Shown here: positions 1 through 13,618 of the stretch, piece after piece
Layout of the letters: the number at the start of each line of letters is the position of its first letter
Numbering within the stretch: the stretch's first letter is position 1
Assembly: GCA_035048485.1 (NCBI GenBank)
Contig: CM068585.1
Span: 57,198,198 to 57,262,197, forward strand
Direction: 5' to 3'
Origin: Pteria penguin
Lineage: Eukaryota; Mollusca; Bivalvia; Pterioida; Pteriidae
DNA length: 64,000 nucleotides
Program-made: the position numbers and the translations under genes
Notes under the pieces: generated by a model
Database searches by the model: none
Told to the model about the DNA's origin: nothing
The model's input: the letters and a program-made list of their open reading frames with translations, nothing else

Positions 1-248
1 TTCATATTTCAATAACTTAACTATATTTATTCCAGTCTTCTTGAAAATAATCATTTTAACTTTATAAATTTTGTAACATACAGAACAGATTATATTGTTT
101 AAACAGATAGCTTTGACATTAATTTCTTTGTAAAATCCTCAAACTAATATCTTCTATGTATTTAAGAATTAAGATGTTTACTTCTGACGTTCAAAACATA
201 AGTTGATAATTTACAAACGTACAGTGAATGTTTTTTTGTTTTGTTTTG

Positions 249-279
<31 letters not shown>

Positions 280-366
280 TTTATTTTCAATGCATGACTA
301 ATTTTAGCAAAGAGAAGATACATATTTATTCCACTTGCCTATACTTATAATTTAATTTACCAATAT

Positions 367-397
<31 letters not shown>

Positions 398-1190
398 CAT
401 ACATACATTCGATCTTAGCTCTATAAATACTTTCCATTATTCTATTTTAAATATCACTTAAGACTATTTCATTCCACACAATGGTTTTTCAGACTATTTA
501 TGAAAATATTGTAATAATAATTCATTTCAACTAACTACCATCAATTGTTTATTATTATCAAATATGATATTCACTGTTTATACATATTCTGTCTTTGATA
601 TTCAGAAATGTTTTGTACAACGTCATAATGTAACTTTCTGAAGATTTTCTCTTCTTTCCATAGTGTTTTTAGACATATTTTTCTTGTCTATTAGTATAGA
701 AACCAATAATGCCTTTGCAATTTTAAAATGACTTTGTGTTTATAAATAATATCAATTCCACTCATTTTAACATAACAAACCAAATTATTTTTTAAACCCA
801 TCTTTTTTTTCCTATTTGTAAAATTATTACATTTCCGCTTACTATTCTGTTCAGTTTTACAACTTTTTTTATCCAACTATTATCGTAAGTCTTTCTCTCA
901 ACCAAGACTCGGGCCTTTTGCTTTTCTTTCTGTGGTTTCTGTTGTTTTAATTGTTTAGTTTTATTGCTTTCTTTTCTTTTTTATCAGACTCCATTTTTGC
1001 AATTATCCAGGGAATTTGTTTGAATTTTCTCATAATGAAGTGATCGTTATGAATCACTTTTGTACTTTATTTTCTGAATTTAGAAAAATAAATGTTTAAA
1101 AATCAACAAAAGGTCTTTTTTTCTTCAAACATTAAGATATAAAAAGGAATGCTTTTACCATTTGTATGAGATAATAATTTGAAACTGACT
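1..1190. repeat. Left copy of a ~1.17-kb repeat flanking the 28-bp minisatellite
   Basis: This AT-rich stretch with long T runs (about 253-283 and 366-397) recurs almost unchanged from 62,433 to about 63,595, and both copies run directly into the 28-bp minisatellite. The copies differ mainly in T-run lengths and scattered substitutions. I see no convincing gene in it; the small ORFs are not coding-like. It may be part of a dispersed element that carries the minisatellite, or one side of a large duplication. Confidence 0.8.
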
Positions 1191-1192
1191 AA

Positions 1193-3845
1193 GATGAGGT
1201 ACTTGATGGAGTCTGGAAGAGATAAGGTACTTGATGGAGTCTGGAAGAGATGAGATACTTGATGGAGTCTGGAAGAGTTGAGGTACTTGATGAAGCTCAG
1301 AAGATATGAGGTACTTGAAGCAGTCTTCAAGTGGTGAGGTACTAGATGGAGTCTGGAAGAGATGAGGTAGTTGGTGGAGCCTGGAAGAGATGAGGTACTT
1401 GATGGAGTCTGGAAGAGATGCGGTACTTGATGGGTTCTGGAAGAGATGAGGTACTTGATGGAGCCTGTGAGATATGAGGTACTTTATGGAGCCCAGAAGG
1501 GATGAGGTACTTGATGGAGCCTGAAAGAGATGAGATACTTGATGGAGCCTGGCAGAGATGAGGTACTTGATGGAAACTGGAAGAGATGTGATACTTGATG
1601 GATTCTGGAAGAGATGAGGTATTTATGGAATCTGGTAGGGATGAGGTACTTGATGGAGCCTGGAAGAGATGAGATACTTGGTGGAGCCTTGAAGAGATGA
1701 GGTACTTGGTGGAGTGTGGAGGAGATGAGGTGCTTCATGGAGACTGGAAGAGATGAGGTACTTGATGAAGCTATGAAGTGATGAGGTGCTTGATAGAAAC
1801 TGGAAGAGATGGACACTTGATGGAGCCTGGAAGAGATGAGGTACTCTATGGAGCCTGGAAAAGATGAGATACTTGATGGAATCTGGAAAGTATTAGGTAC
1901 TCTATGGAGCCTAGAAGAGATGAGATACTTGATGGAGTCTGGAAGAGATGAGGTACTTGATGGAGTCCGGAAGAGATGAGGTAATTGATGGAGCCTGGAG
2001 GAGATGAGGTACTTGATGGAGTCTGCTTCATGGAGACTGGAAGAGATGAGGTACTTGATGGAGCCATGTAGTGATGAGTTGCTTGATAGAAACTGGAAGA
2101 GATGGAGACTTGATGGAGCCTGGAAGAGATGAGGTACTCTATGGAGCCTTGATGGAGCCTGGAGGAGATGAGGTACTTGATGGAGTGTTCTTCATGGAGA
2201 CTGGAAGAGATGAGGTACTTGATGGAGCCATGAAGTGATGAGGTGCTTGATAGAAACTGGAAGAGATGGAGACTTGATGGAGCCTGGAAGAGATGAGGTA
2301 CTCTATGGAGCCTGGAAGAGATGAGATACTTGATGGAATCTGGAAAGTATTAGGTACTCTATGGAGCCTAGAAGAGATGAGATACTTGATGGAGCCTGGA
2401 AGAGATGAGGTACTTGATGGAGTCTGGAAGAGATGAGGTACTTGATGGAGCCTGGAGGAGATGAGGTACTTGATGGAGTCTGGAAGAGATGAGATACTTG
2501 ATGGAGTCTGAAAGAGATTAGGTACTTGATGGATCCTGGAAGAAATGAGGTACTTGATGGAGCCTGGAGGAGGTGAGGTACTTTATGGAGCCTGGAAGAG
2601 ATGAGGTACTTGATGGAGCCAGGAAGAGATGAGGTACTTTATGGAGCCTAGAAGAGATGAGGTACTTGATGGAGTCTGGAGGAGATGAGGTAGTTGATGG
2701 AGACTGGAAGAGATGACTTACCTGATGGAGTCTGGAAGAGATGAGATACTTGATGGGGCCTGGAAGAGATGAGGTACTTGATAGAGCCTGGTAGAGATGA
2801 GGTATTTGATGGAGTCTAGGAGGAGATGAGGTACTTGATGGAGTCTGGAAGAGATGAGATACTTGATGGAGTCTGAAAGAGATTAGGTACTTGATGGATC
2901 CTGGAAGAAATGAGGTACTTGATGGAGCCTGGAGGAGGTGAGGTACTTTATGGAGCCTGGAAGAGATGAGGTACTTGATGGAGCCAGGAAGAGATGAAGT
3001 ACTTTATGGAGCCTAGAAGAGATGAGGTACTTGATGGAGTCTGGAAGAGATGAGGTAGTTGATGGAGACTGGAAGAGATGACTTACCTGATGGAGTCTGG
3101 AAGAGATGAGATACTTGATGGGGCCTGGAAGAGATGAGGTACTTGATAGAGCCTGGTAGAGATGAGGTATTTGATGGAGTCTGGGAGAGATGAGGTATTT
3201 GATGGAGTCTGGAGGTATGAGGTACTTGATGGAGTCTGGAAGAGATGAGGTACTTGATGGAGCCTGGAAGAGATGAGATACTTGATGGAGCCTGGAAGAG
3301 ATGAGGTACTTGATGGAGTCTGGAAGAGATGAGATACTTGATGGAGCCTGGAAGAGATGAGGTACTTGATGGAGTCTGGCAGAGATGAGATACTTGATGG
3401 AGTCTGAAAGAGATGAGGTACTTGATGGAACCTGGAAGAAATGAGGTACTTGATGGAGCCTGGAGGAGATGAAGGTACTTTATGGAGCCTGGAAGAGATG
3501 AGGTACTTTATGGAGCCTGGGAGAGATGAGGTACGTGATGGAGTCTCGAAGAGATGAGGTAGCTGATGGAGACTGGAAGAGATGAGGTACTTGATGGAGT
3601 CTGGAAGAGATGAGGTACTTGATGGGGCCTGGAAGAGATGAGGTACTTGATAAAGCCTGGTAGAGATGAGGTACTTGGTGGAGTCTGGAAGAGATGAGGT
3701 ACTTGATGGAGTCTGGAGGTATGAGGTACTTGATGAAGCCTTGAAGAGATGAGGTACTTAATGGAGTGTGGAAGAGATGAGGTACCTGATGGAGCCTGGA
3801 AGAGATGAGGTACGTTTTGGAGCCTGGAAAAGACGAGGTGCTTCA
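1193..3845. repeat. 28-bp minisatellite, about 95 units, with higher-order structure
   Basis: The unit contains GAGGTACTTGATGGAGTCTG followed by GAAGAGAT, 28 bp in all. Variants such as GGAGCCTGG, GATACTTGATGG and GGTACTTTATGG alternate. A block near 2,459-2,640 recurs near 2,823-3,005, an offset of 364 bp or 13 units, so higher-order repeats have formed. Long ORFs on the minus strand (for example 1,484-1,816 and 3,508-3,846) are by-products: 28 bp read in three frames gives a 28-residue periodic peptide rich in Ser, Leu, His and Pro. Confidence 0.95.
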
Positions 3846-3939
3846 AACGCCCCTACAAGTAGTGTAATCTGTCAATTTTGGGGCGATGTATGCCTTGCAG
3901 TGTGCCCTCCTTAGACATATGTCTTCATCAGACCTGCTA

Positions 3940-4205
3940 TGTATGTATGTATATATGTATGTACGTACGTGTGTATGTATGTATGTTAGTATGCATGTTT
4001 TCCTGTATGTATGTATGTATGTATGTATGTATGTATGTATGTATGTACATTCAATAATAAAGTACTGATTAACTCATACATACATACATACATACACACA
4101 TACATACATACATACATGCATACATACATACATACATACATACATACATACATACATACATACATACATACATACATACATACATACATACATACATACA
4201 TACAC
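3940..4205. repeat. Inverted tetranucleotide microsatellite (GTAT)n / (ATAC)n
   Basis: A (GTAT)n tract at about 3,940-4,047 is followed, after about 30 bp, by an (ATAC)n tract at about 4,076-4,204. The two arms are reverse complements and can fold into a long hairpin. Overlapping ORFs on both strands, rich in Met-Tyr-Val-Cys or His-Thr-Tyr-Ile, are artefacts of the repeat. Confidence 0.95.
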
Positions 4206-4299
4206 AGACGGTGAGACACACACGCAAACAAACCAACAGAGACACACAGTCCAATACAGACACTCACGTATGTAGGTAGATGGTGGTGCATGGTGGTAC

Positions 4300-5110
4300 G
4301 TTGTCAGTTGTGTTGGCCGTAATAAGTGTGCAGGTGAATGATATTAGTAGAGAGCACTAAACGAAGTTGTTATAGGCAATATTGTTGGCAAATAGAGTAA
4401 TACATACAATGTGACGCGGCTCTTGCAAGTTGAGCACGGTGTAACGTGGTTATACATATCTCTCTGCTTCCGTCTCGGCCAATGAAGTTCGATGAAATAA
4501 GCTTAGTGGATTAGAATAATGCTTGTAATGCAGGATATATCACTTCATTGCCGAAGTGTTTCATGTCGATGCTCTTAAACAATACTACAAGGTATTCCCT
4601 CTTCATTTCACAGTCTCTATCTATATTTTCATAAAACGCCCAATAACTGTTTATAATCTTCTTGGTGATACAATTGTATTACAATATCTCGAATGGTATT
4701 GTACACGGCTACTGCAGTCTTACCAGCTGAAATAAGGAAGAATAAATAGATAAAAACAAATATGAGTTTTAGTGAAATAATATAATGGATCTTTTCTTTT
4801 CATAGCAATGGACCAGGCAATGTTTACCAAGAGAATTAAATTGAATTTTAATTTCGGTTTTCTCGTCATAACAAATTATCTTTATCTCCTCTGTGCCTTA
4901 CGGTTTAATTTTTCCAAAACGCTTCAGCCATCTTCAATGACACATGAAACGTCTTGCTATTGGTTATTTAGGCAATCATATAAACGTTTTATTTATCATC
5001 TCATGATTAGTTCCAGAAAATCGTCCGCACAACAGTTAATTTCAACTTTTATGATATCGAGTAGATTATGTTTATTAGACGCAGGAGATTTTTGTATTAG
5101 ATCTATTTAT
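4300..5110. other. Unassigned intergenic DNA
   Basis: No gene, SINE or tandem repeat is apparent here. The + strand ORF beginning at 4,808 is open only because it runs into the R1 repeat and has no recognisable domain. Confidence 0.4.
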
Positions 5111-6172
5111 AGATATGATAGGTCAGTCCTACAGGTTATTCTGTTTAGAACTACAATACTGTCATTACATTTCAAAGTTGCACAAAAACTCATATATACA
5201 TCGATTTATGACTATTCCACCAACTGATTTTATTTTCAAATATAAAACGAACAGACGTACTGCTGCTCAACTACTTACTCTAATGGCGGAATCAATGAGA
5301 TATGGATCCTCAAGAATTTAAATTTAAATAATAGAAGTAGCATCAAGTCTATAAATTTGGAAACCATTTCTCATCAGAAACTGAAGACCAAAATTACATT
5401 GCCTTACTAATTTTTCAACCATTTCTCATAAAATGAAAAGCAGAATTGCTTTAATTTTTTCAAAACATTTTTTCAGATGATAAACTGGTATTCACTTATA
5501 GAAATACCTCGTTGCTGGTCACAACGATACATGTTATAAGGAAAACTCTGCTTCCCACCTCAAATAAACCTAGAGGAGATTATTGCATTATTAAGAACAA
5601 AGATTTTGTCCAATAGTAATACAAATATACCACGTTTGATTAAAATCTGTCAGGTGGATTAGGAGGAGAAGTCAAAATATAAAATTTACTGATTGCGGAC
5701 AATGTGCCATCACACAATTCGTTTGAACATTATACGCATGTGAGCTAAACAAGAAAGGGGGATTTCAAAGCTTAAACTTGAATTCAATGAGGTCGTTTAT
5801 ATTAAACTTGGTATCTCTGCTATACGTCGACGTAAACCTTTATATAGATACGGACGGATTAACTCCATAAAGTACATTCTTCTTTGTTATAACAAGGAAA
5901 AATTAGATTCAGTTTGTGGCATTATATTCAGGCTTCCATTTTACAATAGAATTGTTTTAATGGTCACATATGATTAGATTAATGAAGTAATGTATGTGAG
6001 TTTCAAGTCATTTGATAAGATACGTAACAGAAGGCGAAAGAAGGCAAATGAGGGGGTTGGGTTACATAACACCATGGCCAACAAATTGTGTGCGTATCTC
6101 GTAACATTAGACCTATCATAAATGAAACTGTTATAAATATTTTTGTGTAAAATTCTTTTCAATTCCAAAATT

Positions 6173-6254
<82 letters not shown>

Positions 6255-6618
6255 GTCTTCTTTTTCTTCTTTATCATTTATGTTTTGTGCAGTGAATTAC
6301 TTTAGTAGGTTTTTGTGCTGAAAAAAAATAAATGGTTGCTTAATATTAATAACTAATGCAATTTTTCTCCGATTTTATTATTACCAAAATTATTGGAATA
6401 TTAAGCATGTCTGAATTGTAGGTGCAAATTTTTATTGTGAAGAGTGCGGTTATGGAGGAAGTGATTGTTTTTCGAGGAAAAGAAAACACATTTATCAAAT
6501 TGAATCGAAAGTAATCCATGATAACTAAATTTTAAAGACCACCCCAGCTAGGATAGAGTTCAAACGGGTAATCTGGTTATTTCTGGCTATACAAAGTAAA
6601 ACTATTACGGCCCAATAT

Positions 6619-6652
<34 letters not shown>

Positions 6653-7957
6653 ATGTATATAGTTTGCGGCTGTCATTCCGGCGCTAGTTATGAGATTTAT
6701 GTTTCATCTTAAAGTCTGGTCGTAAATTAAGAAAAAAAAAAGTAATACTTCTGTTGATTATCGTTGTGCCTGATTAGGTGAGTATTGACTGGGAACTGTA
6801 AATAAAAATGTTTGGCAACCAACCGTCGATTCTACGAACAATATTTCAAGAAACAAATGTTAAAAAAGATTACGACAGACCACCTCATTTTTCATATTTT
6901 GTACGACTTTGAAAATTTATCATACCAGGTAGATAATTTTACAAATATCCTTTTAAAAATGTGATATTTCACCAATGATAGAAGCAGCTACACTATTGTC
7001 ATCCTTCGATCCTCATATTTTATTATCTATTTTATTTATTTATTTTATTATGCTAAACTTCTTAAAGTAAACTGCTAAAATACTTCCTATGCTATTTGCA
7101 GACATCAATAAATCTTGTCTTAGGTTCCGAAGATACATAAATGTTAGAGATCACTCTGCTTCGAATAGATGATGTGCTAAATAGGTAATCATCAAAATAT
7201 TCGATTTTTTCATAAGTTATAGAAACTTCCGTGCATTTTTTTATTTTTGGGGGGGGGGGGGGGGGTGGTGGGTGATTTCCGCCAATTGTCGACATTCTGA
7301 TGGGGACAAACTGCATTCTATTTCTGCTGACATTTGTCCGTACTCGTACGCATTGGAAAGGGAAAGACATATGAAATCATCAAAATCTTCAATTTATTCA
7401 TAGGTAATATTTTCGTACTTTTTTCAGGGAGGGGGGGGGGGGGTCCGTTTTCCGAGAAAGACATGCTACATAGCTGTAGAGCAGACGTCACCAACGAGAT
7501 GTACAATAAAAATTTAACACGCAAACAAAAATTAACACCTCCATTCAAATTACAAACAGATATATAGAGGACTCTTTGTCAGTTAACAAACCTCACTTGA
7601 AAGGTCACATTTACGTCATCTAATATAGTATTGAGTGCATTTCCCCTGCTGCATACATCAAAATACTATACGTTTCTTACCTTTTTATTTTATATGTGTT
7701 CAAAACATATGTTTACCGTATTTGACAGTTTTCTTAAAAACTTTATGAAACGGTTGTTTCATGCAAGCAGGTAACGTTGCCTCCTACCGGACAATGGTCT
7801 CATCTTATTTACAATACGATATAAAAGGTTTTATATAGGGCCCTGTATAAAATTTAAAAAAAAAAATCTAAAGCCTTTTCATAAAATGAAGTACAAATTC
7901 TTGATAAATAAATATATATATATTATATTGATGTAGTTTTATACAATATAGATAAAA
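5111..7957. repeat. Repeat R1, first copy
   Basis: About 2.8 kb that recurs at 12,127-15,195 with scattered substitutions and indels. It holds a (TAC)n microsatellite at 6,172-6,255, poly-G runs near 7,250-7,268 and 7,430-7,443, and a weak match to the PLE reverse-transcriptase stretch PKLHKNPY..RF near 5,165-5,215. A 65-codon minus-strand ORF at 5,974-6,168 is conserved between copies but only because the DNA is. The class of the element is not clear; it may be a decayed retroelement. Confidence 0.75.
6172..6255. repeat. (TAC)n trinucleotide microsatellite
   Basis: Twenty-eight or so TAC/ACT repeats inside R1. The second R1 copy has a shorter tract at 13,556-13,617, so the length differs between duplicates. 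Confidence 0.97.
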
Positions 7958-8207
7958 TAAATATAGAACATATGTACCTTTTAATTTTGTGCACCATATG
8001 CGCATTTCGACGAATTATGTCTCTTCAGTGATGCTCGTGGCCGAATGGTTGGAATTCTCATAATATATAAATATTTGAAGAGCAGTGCTGAAGCCAAAAA
8101 TGACTTACAAGTGAACCAAAGAATCTATCTAAGGACAGAGCTATGCATGAGGGAGATACTCCTTACTTTTAGAGTGATTTACTTAATTTGATGACTGAAA
8201 ATTTGAA
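7957..8207. repeat. Repeat R2, first copy
   Basis: About 250 bp starting AAATATAGAACATATGTACC and containing GCGCATTTCGACGAATTATG and a stretch about a 'tgctcgtggcc' core. It recurs at 11,757-12,002. Shorter diverged pieces appear near 12,101-12,126, 43,835-43,910, 46,950-47,000 and 47,350-47,380. The sequence stops matching its partner exactly where a PLE family A fragment begins (8,208). Confidence 0.75.
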
Positions 8208-8806
8208 GCTATCACAAACTTTCCTTTCATAAGTAGCAACATTCCATCATCGCCCGCATACGGCGTATTCATATCTTAGTTAATACGTTATTCCAGAGCA
8301 TGTTCAAATTACAATGACTTTGTTCTGAGGGCTAGGCGACTTTCAGTTAAGCTGCTCAACCAGGGTTATATATGTGCTAGACTAGCAACGTCACTGAGGA
8401 AGTTCTACGGTCGTTACGAGACTCTTATTACTCCATATGATATCTCGTTGTCCAGACTTTTAAATGATATTCTGGACTGAGACCGATTCCGATCATTTTA
8501 CACAGATTTGACACCTTCTATACTAGAAGGTTACCTACTTTGACTTCCCCATATATAAATACATGTGGAATTTACACGATTTGACTCTTTCTACTGGATA
8601 TATGTGACGGGTGTTGCTAACAAGCAGGAGATGCTCACTCTCCCCGGGCACCTGATCTCACTCCATCACAGGGGTTCACATATGCTCTTGAAGTAGACAT
8701 ATTTTGTTATTTTCCACTTGTTTTTCATTTTCACTGATTTTGTATGTCCTCTGGTTTCATGATTTTTAGATTATGGTTTGGATTTATCCATCATCTTTAC
8801 ATTACT
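8208..8806 (+). mobile_element. PLE family A, 5'-truncated 3' end (copy A3)
   Basis: Matches the C-terminal reverse-transcriptase region and 3' untranslated tail of the A1 element (about 41,247-41,836). The coding part is broken by frameshifts relative to A1, but the stretch encoding RKFYGRYETLITPYD-like residues and the tail with CTCTCCCCGGGCACCTGAT are plain. The match ends at CATCTTTACAT, the same 3' terminus seen in copies A1, A2 and A4. Confidence 0.85.
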
Positions 8807-8821
8807 TCTTTTTAAAACTGA

Positions 8822-10780
8822 CTTTACTATTTCAGATCATGAATAGTTTATCTCTTTTCTCAATCACTTGTAGAGGATTAAATACTTACGAAAAAAATGG
8901 TAAAATTATTTACATGGTTAATTGATATAAATACTGATATAATCTTTCTACAAGAAACGCATTTTATTGAAAGAAATTGAGTCCATTTATAATTCAAGAT
9001 GGCATGGGAAAATATTACATAGTTTTTCAGATTCTAAATACAGCAAAGGTGTTTTTATAATATTTCGAAAACAATTACCTGTTGAAATTCTAAATGTACA
9101 CCGATCGCTCGACGGTAGAAGACTTCTTGCTAATCTTTAATTTGAAGAAAGTGTGTTCGCTTTTGTTAATATTTATCTTCCAAATTATGTAAAAATGGAG
9201 ATTACTTCTTTAAAGAATCTCAACATGGTGCAATCAATATACACCTAATAAAGAAAACATCATTATAGGAGGAGATTTTAACTGTGAATTAGACAATGAA
9301 AATAGTACAGATAAGAGTTTATGTACACTCAAACAGATTATATATAGCTTTGATTTAATTGATACATGGAGATCAATGCCTACTAAAGAAGGCTTTACAT
9401 GGTGTAATGGCGATAATATACCAACCCCGAGGATCGATTATATTTTCATGTCATTTAACACATGTTTTACACCAAATAATGTAATGGTGAGGAGAGTTCC
9501 TGGCTCTCACTTAAATCGTGGCAGAATGTCAGATCACATGTATTTAAAATTTACACTAAATATATCCGGCAATGTACGTGGGCCTGGATTTTGGAAATTC
9601 AATACATCTCTTCTTGAAAATAAAGACTTTATTTGTTCGATGAATTCTTATTTGGAATACTTTTGTGAAAGTGATAATGACCCTCATACGCATTGGGAAA
9701 ATTTAAAGTCCTCAATTAAAAAGTGTGTATAAACTTTTGTAAGCGACCCAGAAAATCGTCTCCATAAAAAATTAAAGAAATTGAAAACGAACTTAATAAA
9801 ATTGAAGTGCAAGTTTCAAATTAAATTAATATGAACAAAAAACGTTTCCTAGAGGAATGTCTATCAAATCTTATAGATGGGAAAATACAATTCTGGTTAC
9901 TCAAAATGATGAAATATTACACAAAATGTGCGACTTTTATGAAACGTTATATGAATCTCACGTTATTGAAGAGAACAAAATTGAGGAATATTTCTCTGAT
10001 ATCAATGTTGATACTATTGTCAATGAAAAAGATAAAGAAATACTTGATTCATTTCCGATTTTGGAAGAACTTTCAGATGCACTTTTTGCAATGAAAAATA
10101 ATAAAAGCCCTGGGCTAGATGGATTACTTAGTGAGTTTTATAAAACCACTTATTCAAAACTTAAGAAAAATTTTTATTTTTCCCTTCAAAAATCTTTTGA
10201 TGAAAATAAACTACCTTTTTCTCAGAGATTATCAGTATTATCAGCCATTTTCAAAAAAGGAGGTAAAAACACATGTTAGAGAATTATAGACCAATCAGTT
10301 TGACCAACACTGATTACAAAATCATAGCTTTTACACTTGCGAGACGTTTACAGAAAGTTTATGGCAGTCTAATATCCAATGATCAGTCAGCATACATTAA
10401 AGGTAGATGGAATAAATGCGAGGATCATAGCAGATATATTCGAATATTTTGATAAGGTTAATGATGATGGAATATTATTATTTTTAGATTTCCAAAAAGC
10501 ATTTGATTCTGTCGAATAGAATTTTATGTTTAAAGCACTAAAATCCTTTAATTTCTGAAAAAAAAATTCTTAACGTAGTTAAATATTTTCTATATTAACC
10601 CTATATTCAGAATGAAAAATAATGTTAGATAATGTGTTTTGTGAAAACACTATTCATCAGCGTAATATTTGTCAAATCTTTTTCTGTTTAACATTATCTT
10701 TGATATTGATGATATGTACAATGTATTCAACATTATTACCATTTTACATTAATACTAATTTATATCTCTGTTTATCTAAA
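8822..10780 (+). pseudogene. LINE relic (L1/Tx1-like endonuclease plus partial reverse transcriptase)
   Basis: A decayed non-LTR retrotransposon. A possible start lies at 8,839. An apurinic-type endonuclease can be followed through several frameshifts: QETHF near 8,950, then GGDFNCELDNE near 9,270, and RIDYIFMS and SDH in the open segment 9,376-9,732, ending with RGPGFWKFN, typical of L1/Tx1 elements. The reverse transcriptase starts in 9,857-10,279 with NNKSPGLDGL and FYK, continues in another frame with ENYRPISLTNTDYKI (about 10,275-10,325), QSAYIKGR and FLDFQKAFDSV (about 10,485-10,520), then decays. I do not find the catalytic YADD/FADD box, so the relic is truncated or too diverged there. 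Confidence 0.85.
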
Positions 10781-10864
10781 CAACATGTGAATTCACTTGT
10801 TATCGACTTGTCCTGACCCGAAATAATGTCGATTCTGTAAATGGGATTATATAGTTGATAAAAT

Positions 10865-11755
10865 CTTTTAAAAAAATAAAATATTCCCTCTGTAATTAAG
10901 ATTAATGAGTTGTCAAAATATTTGTACACTGAATCAGAAAAATGACGAACTGAAAAATTAGACGATAACATACTTAACATTTATTTTAAGTCATGGTCAT
11001 GAGCGAAGTGTTAATACAGGAAAATTTGTGATTTCCACTTCAATACATCTTATTAATTTCCGATCGTATCATTTGCATCAACATCAATTCTTAAAATAAA
11101 CTTATTTGACAACGATATCCGTAATATTGGAGGAAGTGCAGGCATTATATGGTCAATTGAGGAAAAATGCGAGACGCATTTTTTTAGGAATCAAATGCAT
11201 TTGACATTGATAATGATATGTTCACTTGTATAACAGTAATATTGCTAAGTCAAAGTATTCATACTTCATTATGTCCAAATGATGAATTTTCATAGGTGAA
11301 ACGACAATCTGAGTATTTATGTGAATAATTTGAATACTATTGTGGGATTTCATTCCATGGTGATGAGACTGAGTTTTGTGCTTTACCAATGTTCATGAGG
11401 AAAGGATGTAAGTGCATTTTAAAATTTTGATATATTCGCTACAGATTATTTGTTTTCTTGAGAAATTAGTAGGTAAATAATGACAAACGAGAAATTAACT
11501 TGAGTTCTTCGGTAGATAGATTTTTATGTCATGATTTAAAAGTTTTATACGAAGGTTTCGTAAATAGTGTAAAATATATGTAGAATATTACTTACAACTA
11601 TATATACGTAGAAATTTAATTTTACCATATTATGTTAACGGTTATCTCGGAAGAACATTATTATTATGTAGAGACGTACATCTTATGTTATAAACTTAAT
11701 ACATTTACTTGACAATATTGTTAATTGATTTAGAATAGTAATGAATAAGAATAAA
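10865..11755. repeat. Repeat D, first copy
   Basis: About 890 bp that recurs at 16,995-17,905 with perhaps 85-90% similarity. Both copies share AAGATTAATGAGTTGTC near the start and GTCATGGTCATGAG a little later. No coding signal is seen. In both places it follows a decayed transposon (the LINE relic here, the Tc1 relic there), which may be chance. R2 begins right after it. Confidence 0.7.
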
Positions 11756-11756
11756 T

Positions 11757-12002
11757 ATAGAACATATATACCTTTTAATTTAGTGCACCATATGCGCATT
11801 TCGACAACTTATGTCTCTTCAGTAATGCTCGTGGCCAAATGGTTGGAATTCTCAAAATATATAAATATTTGAAGAGCAGTATTGAAATCAAAATGACCGA
11901 AAAGTGAACCAAAGAATCTATCTAAGGACAGAGCTATGCATGAGGGAGATACTCCTTAGTTTTAGAGTGATTTACTTAATTTGATGACTGAAAATTTGAA
12001 GT
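11757..12002. repeat. Repeat R2, second copy
   Basis: Direct repeat of 7,957-8,207 with few differences. Here it continues past the point where the first copy is interrupted by the PLE fragment. It precedes R1 in this copy but follows R1 in the first, so the two R1/R2 groups are not a simple tandem duplication. Confidence 0.75.
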
Positions 12003-12126
12003 ATATATTTCATGTCAGTACAAAAGCACTGAAAACTAGACATAGTATGCCCTCGGGGCTATCAGTCCACAAGCAGTGACACCGGCCTAGTGGTTATAAT
12101 AAATATAGAACATATATACCTTTTAA

Positions 12127-13555
12127 GAGATATGATAGGTCAGTCTGACTATCAACTTTTTAAGGTGTTTTGATGACACCACGGAAGCATACAAAGATAT
12201 ATTAAAAGGTAACAGGTAATGTTTCAGACACTTGGCACACATGAAATAAACTAGAGAACCGTTTTATTCAAGTAGGATTCCGTAAACAACATATACCACT
12301 CTATTTACTATGACCTAACATTCCTAGATACATTTCTGAACTGCACGAAAAATTCAAAATTGCTCTGCTGCCAAAGCTGGTAACAATTTTGCTTTTATTA
12401 ACTGCTAGCAGAGCTTGGTTTTCATTCAGTCCCCTGTATTCCAACTTAAACTCTTGTATAAAGATATGGGATAAACGCAAATCAGTTCTCATTTATAATT
12501 CCTACAGATTATTCTGTTTAGAACTGCTATACCTTCATTACATTCCAAAGTTGCACAAAAACCCATATATACATCGATTTATGGCTATTCCACCAATTGA
12601 TTTTATTTTCAAATATAAAACGAACAGACGTCCTGCTGCTCAACTACTTACTCTAATGGCGGAATCAATGAGATATGGATCCTCAAGAATTTGAATTTAA
12701 ATAATAGTAGTAGCATCAAGTCTATAAATTTTGAAACCATTTCTCATCAGAAACTAAAGACCAAAATTACATTACCTTACTTTTTTTTAAGCATTTCTCA
12801 TAAAATGAAAAGCAGAATTGCTTTAATTTTTTCAAAACATTTTTTCAGATGATAAACTGGTATCCACTTATAGAAATACCTCGTTGCAAGTCACAACGAT
12901 ACATATTATGTTAAGGAAACCTCTGCTTCCCACCTCAAATAAACCTAGAGGAGATTATTGCATTATTAAGAACAAAGATTTTGTCCAATAGTAATACAAA
13001 TATACCACGTTTGATTAAAATCTGTCAGGTGGATTAGGAGGAGAAGTCAAAATATAAAATTTCTTCATTACGGACAATGTGCCATCACACAATTCGTTTG
13101 AACATTCTACTCATGTGAGCTAAACAAGAAAGGGGGGTTTCAAAGCTTAAACTTGAATTCAATGAGGTCGTTTATATTGAACTTTGTATCTGTGCTATAC
13201 GTCGACGTAAACCTTTATATAGATACGTACGGATTAACTCCATAAAGTAAATTCTTCTTTGTTATAACAAGGAAAAATTAGATTCAGTTTGTGGCATTAT
13301 ATTCAGGCTTCCATTTTACTGTTCGAAATAGAATTGTTTTAATGGTCACATATGATTAGATTAATGAAGTAATGTATGTGAGTTTCAAGTCATTTGATAA
13401 GATACGTAACAGAAGGCGAAAGAAGGCAAATGAGGGGGTTGGGTTACATAGCACCATGGCCAACAAATTGTGTGCGTCTCTCGTAACATTAGACCTATCA
13501 TAAATGAAACTGTTATAAATATTTTTGTGTAAAATTCTTTTCAATTCCAAAATTT

Positions 13556-13618
<63 letters not shown>

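Noticed and set aside
1484..3846. Minus-strand ORFs of 70-112 codons rich in Ser, Leu, His, Pro
   Set aside because: They are translations of the 28-bp minisatellite; the period in protein is 28 residues and no start or domain supports coding.
3886..4291. Overlapping ORFs with MYVC and HTYI repeats
   Set aside because: Tetranucleotide microsatellite read in all frames.
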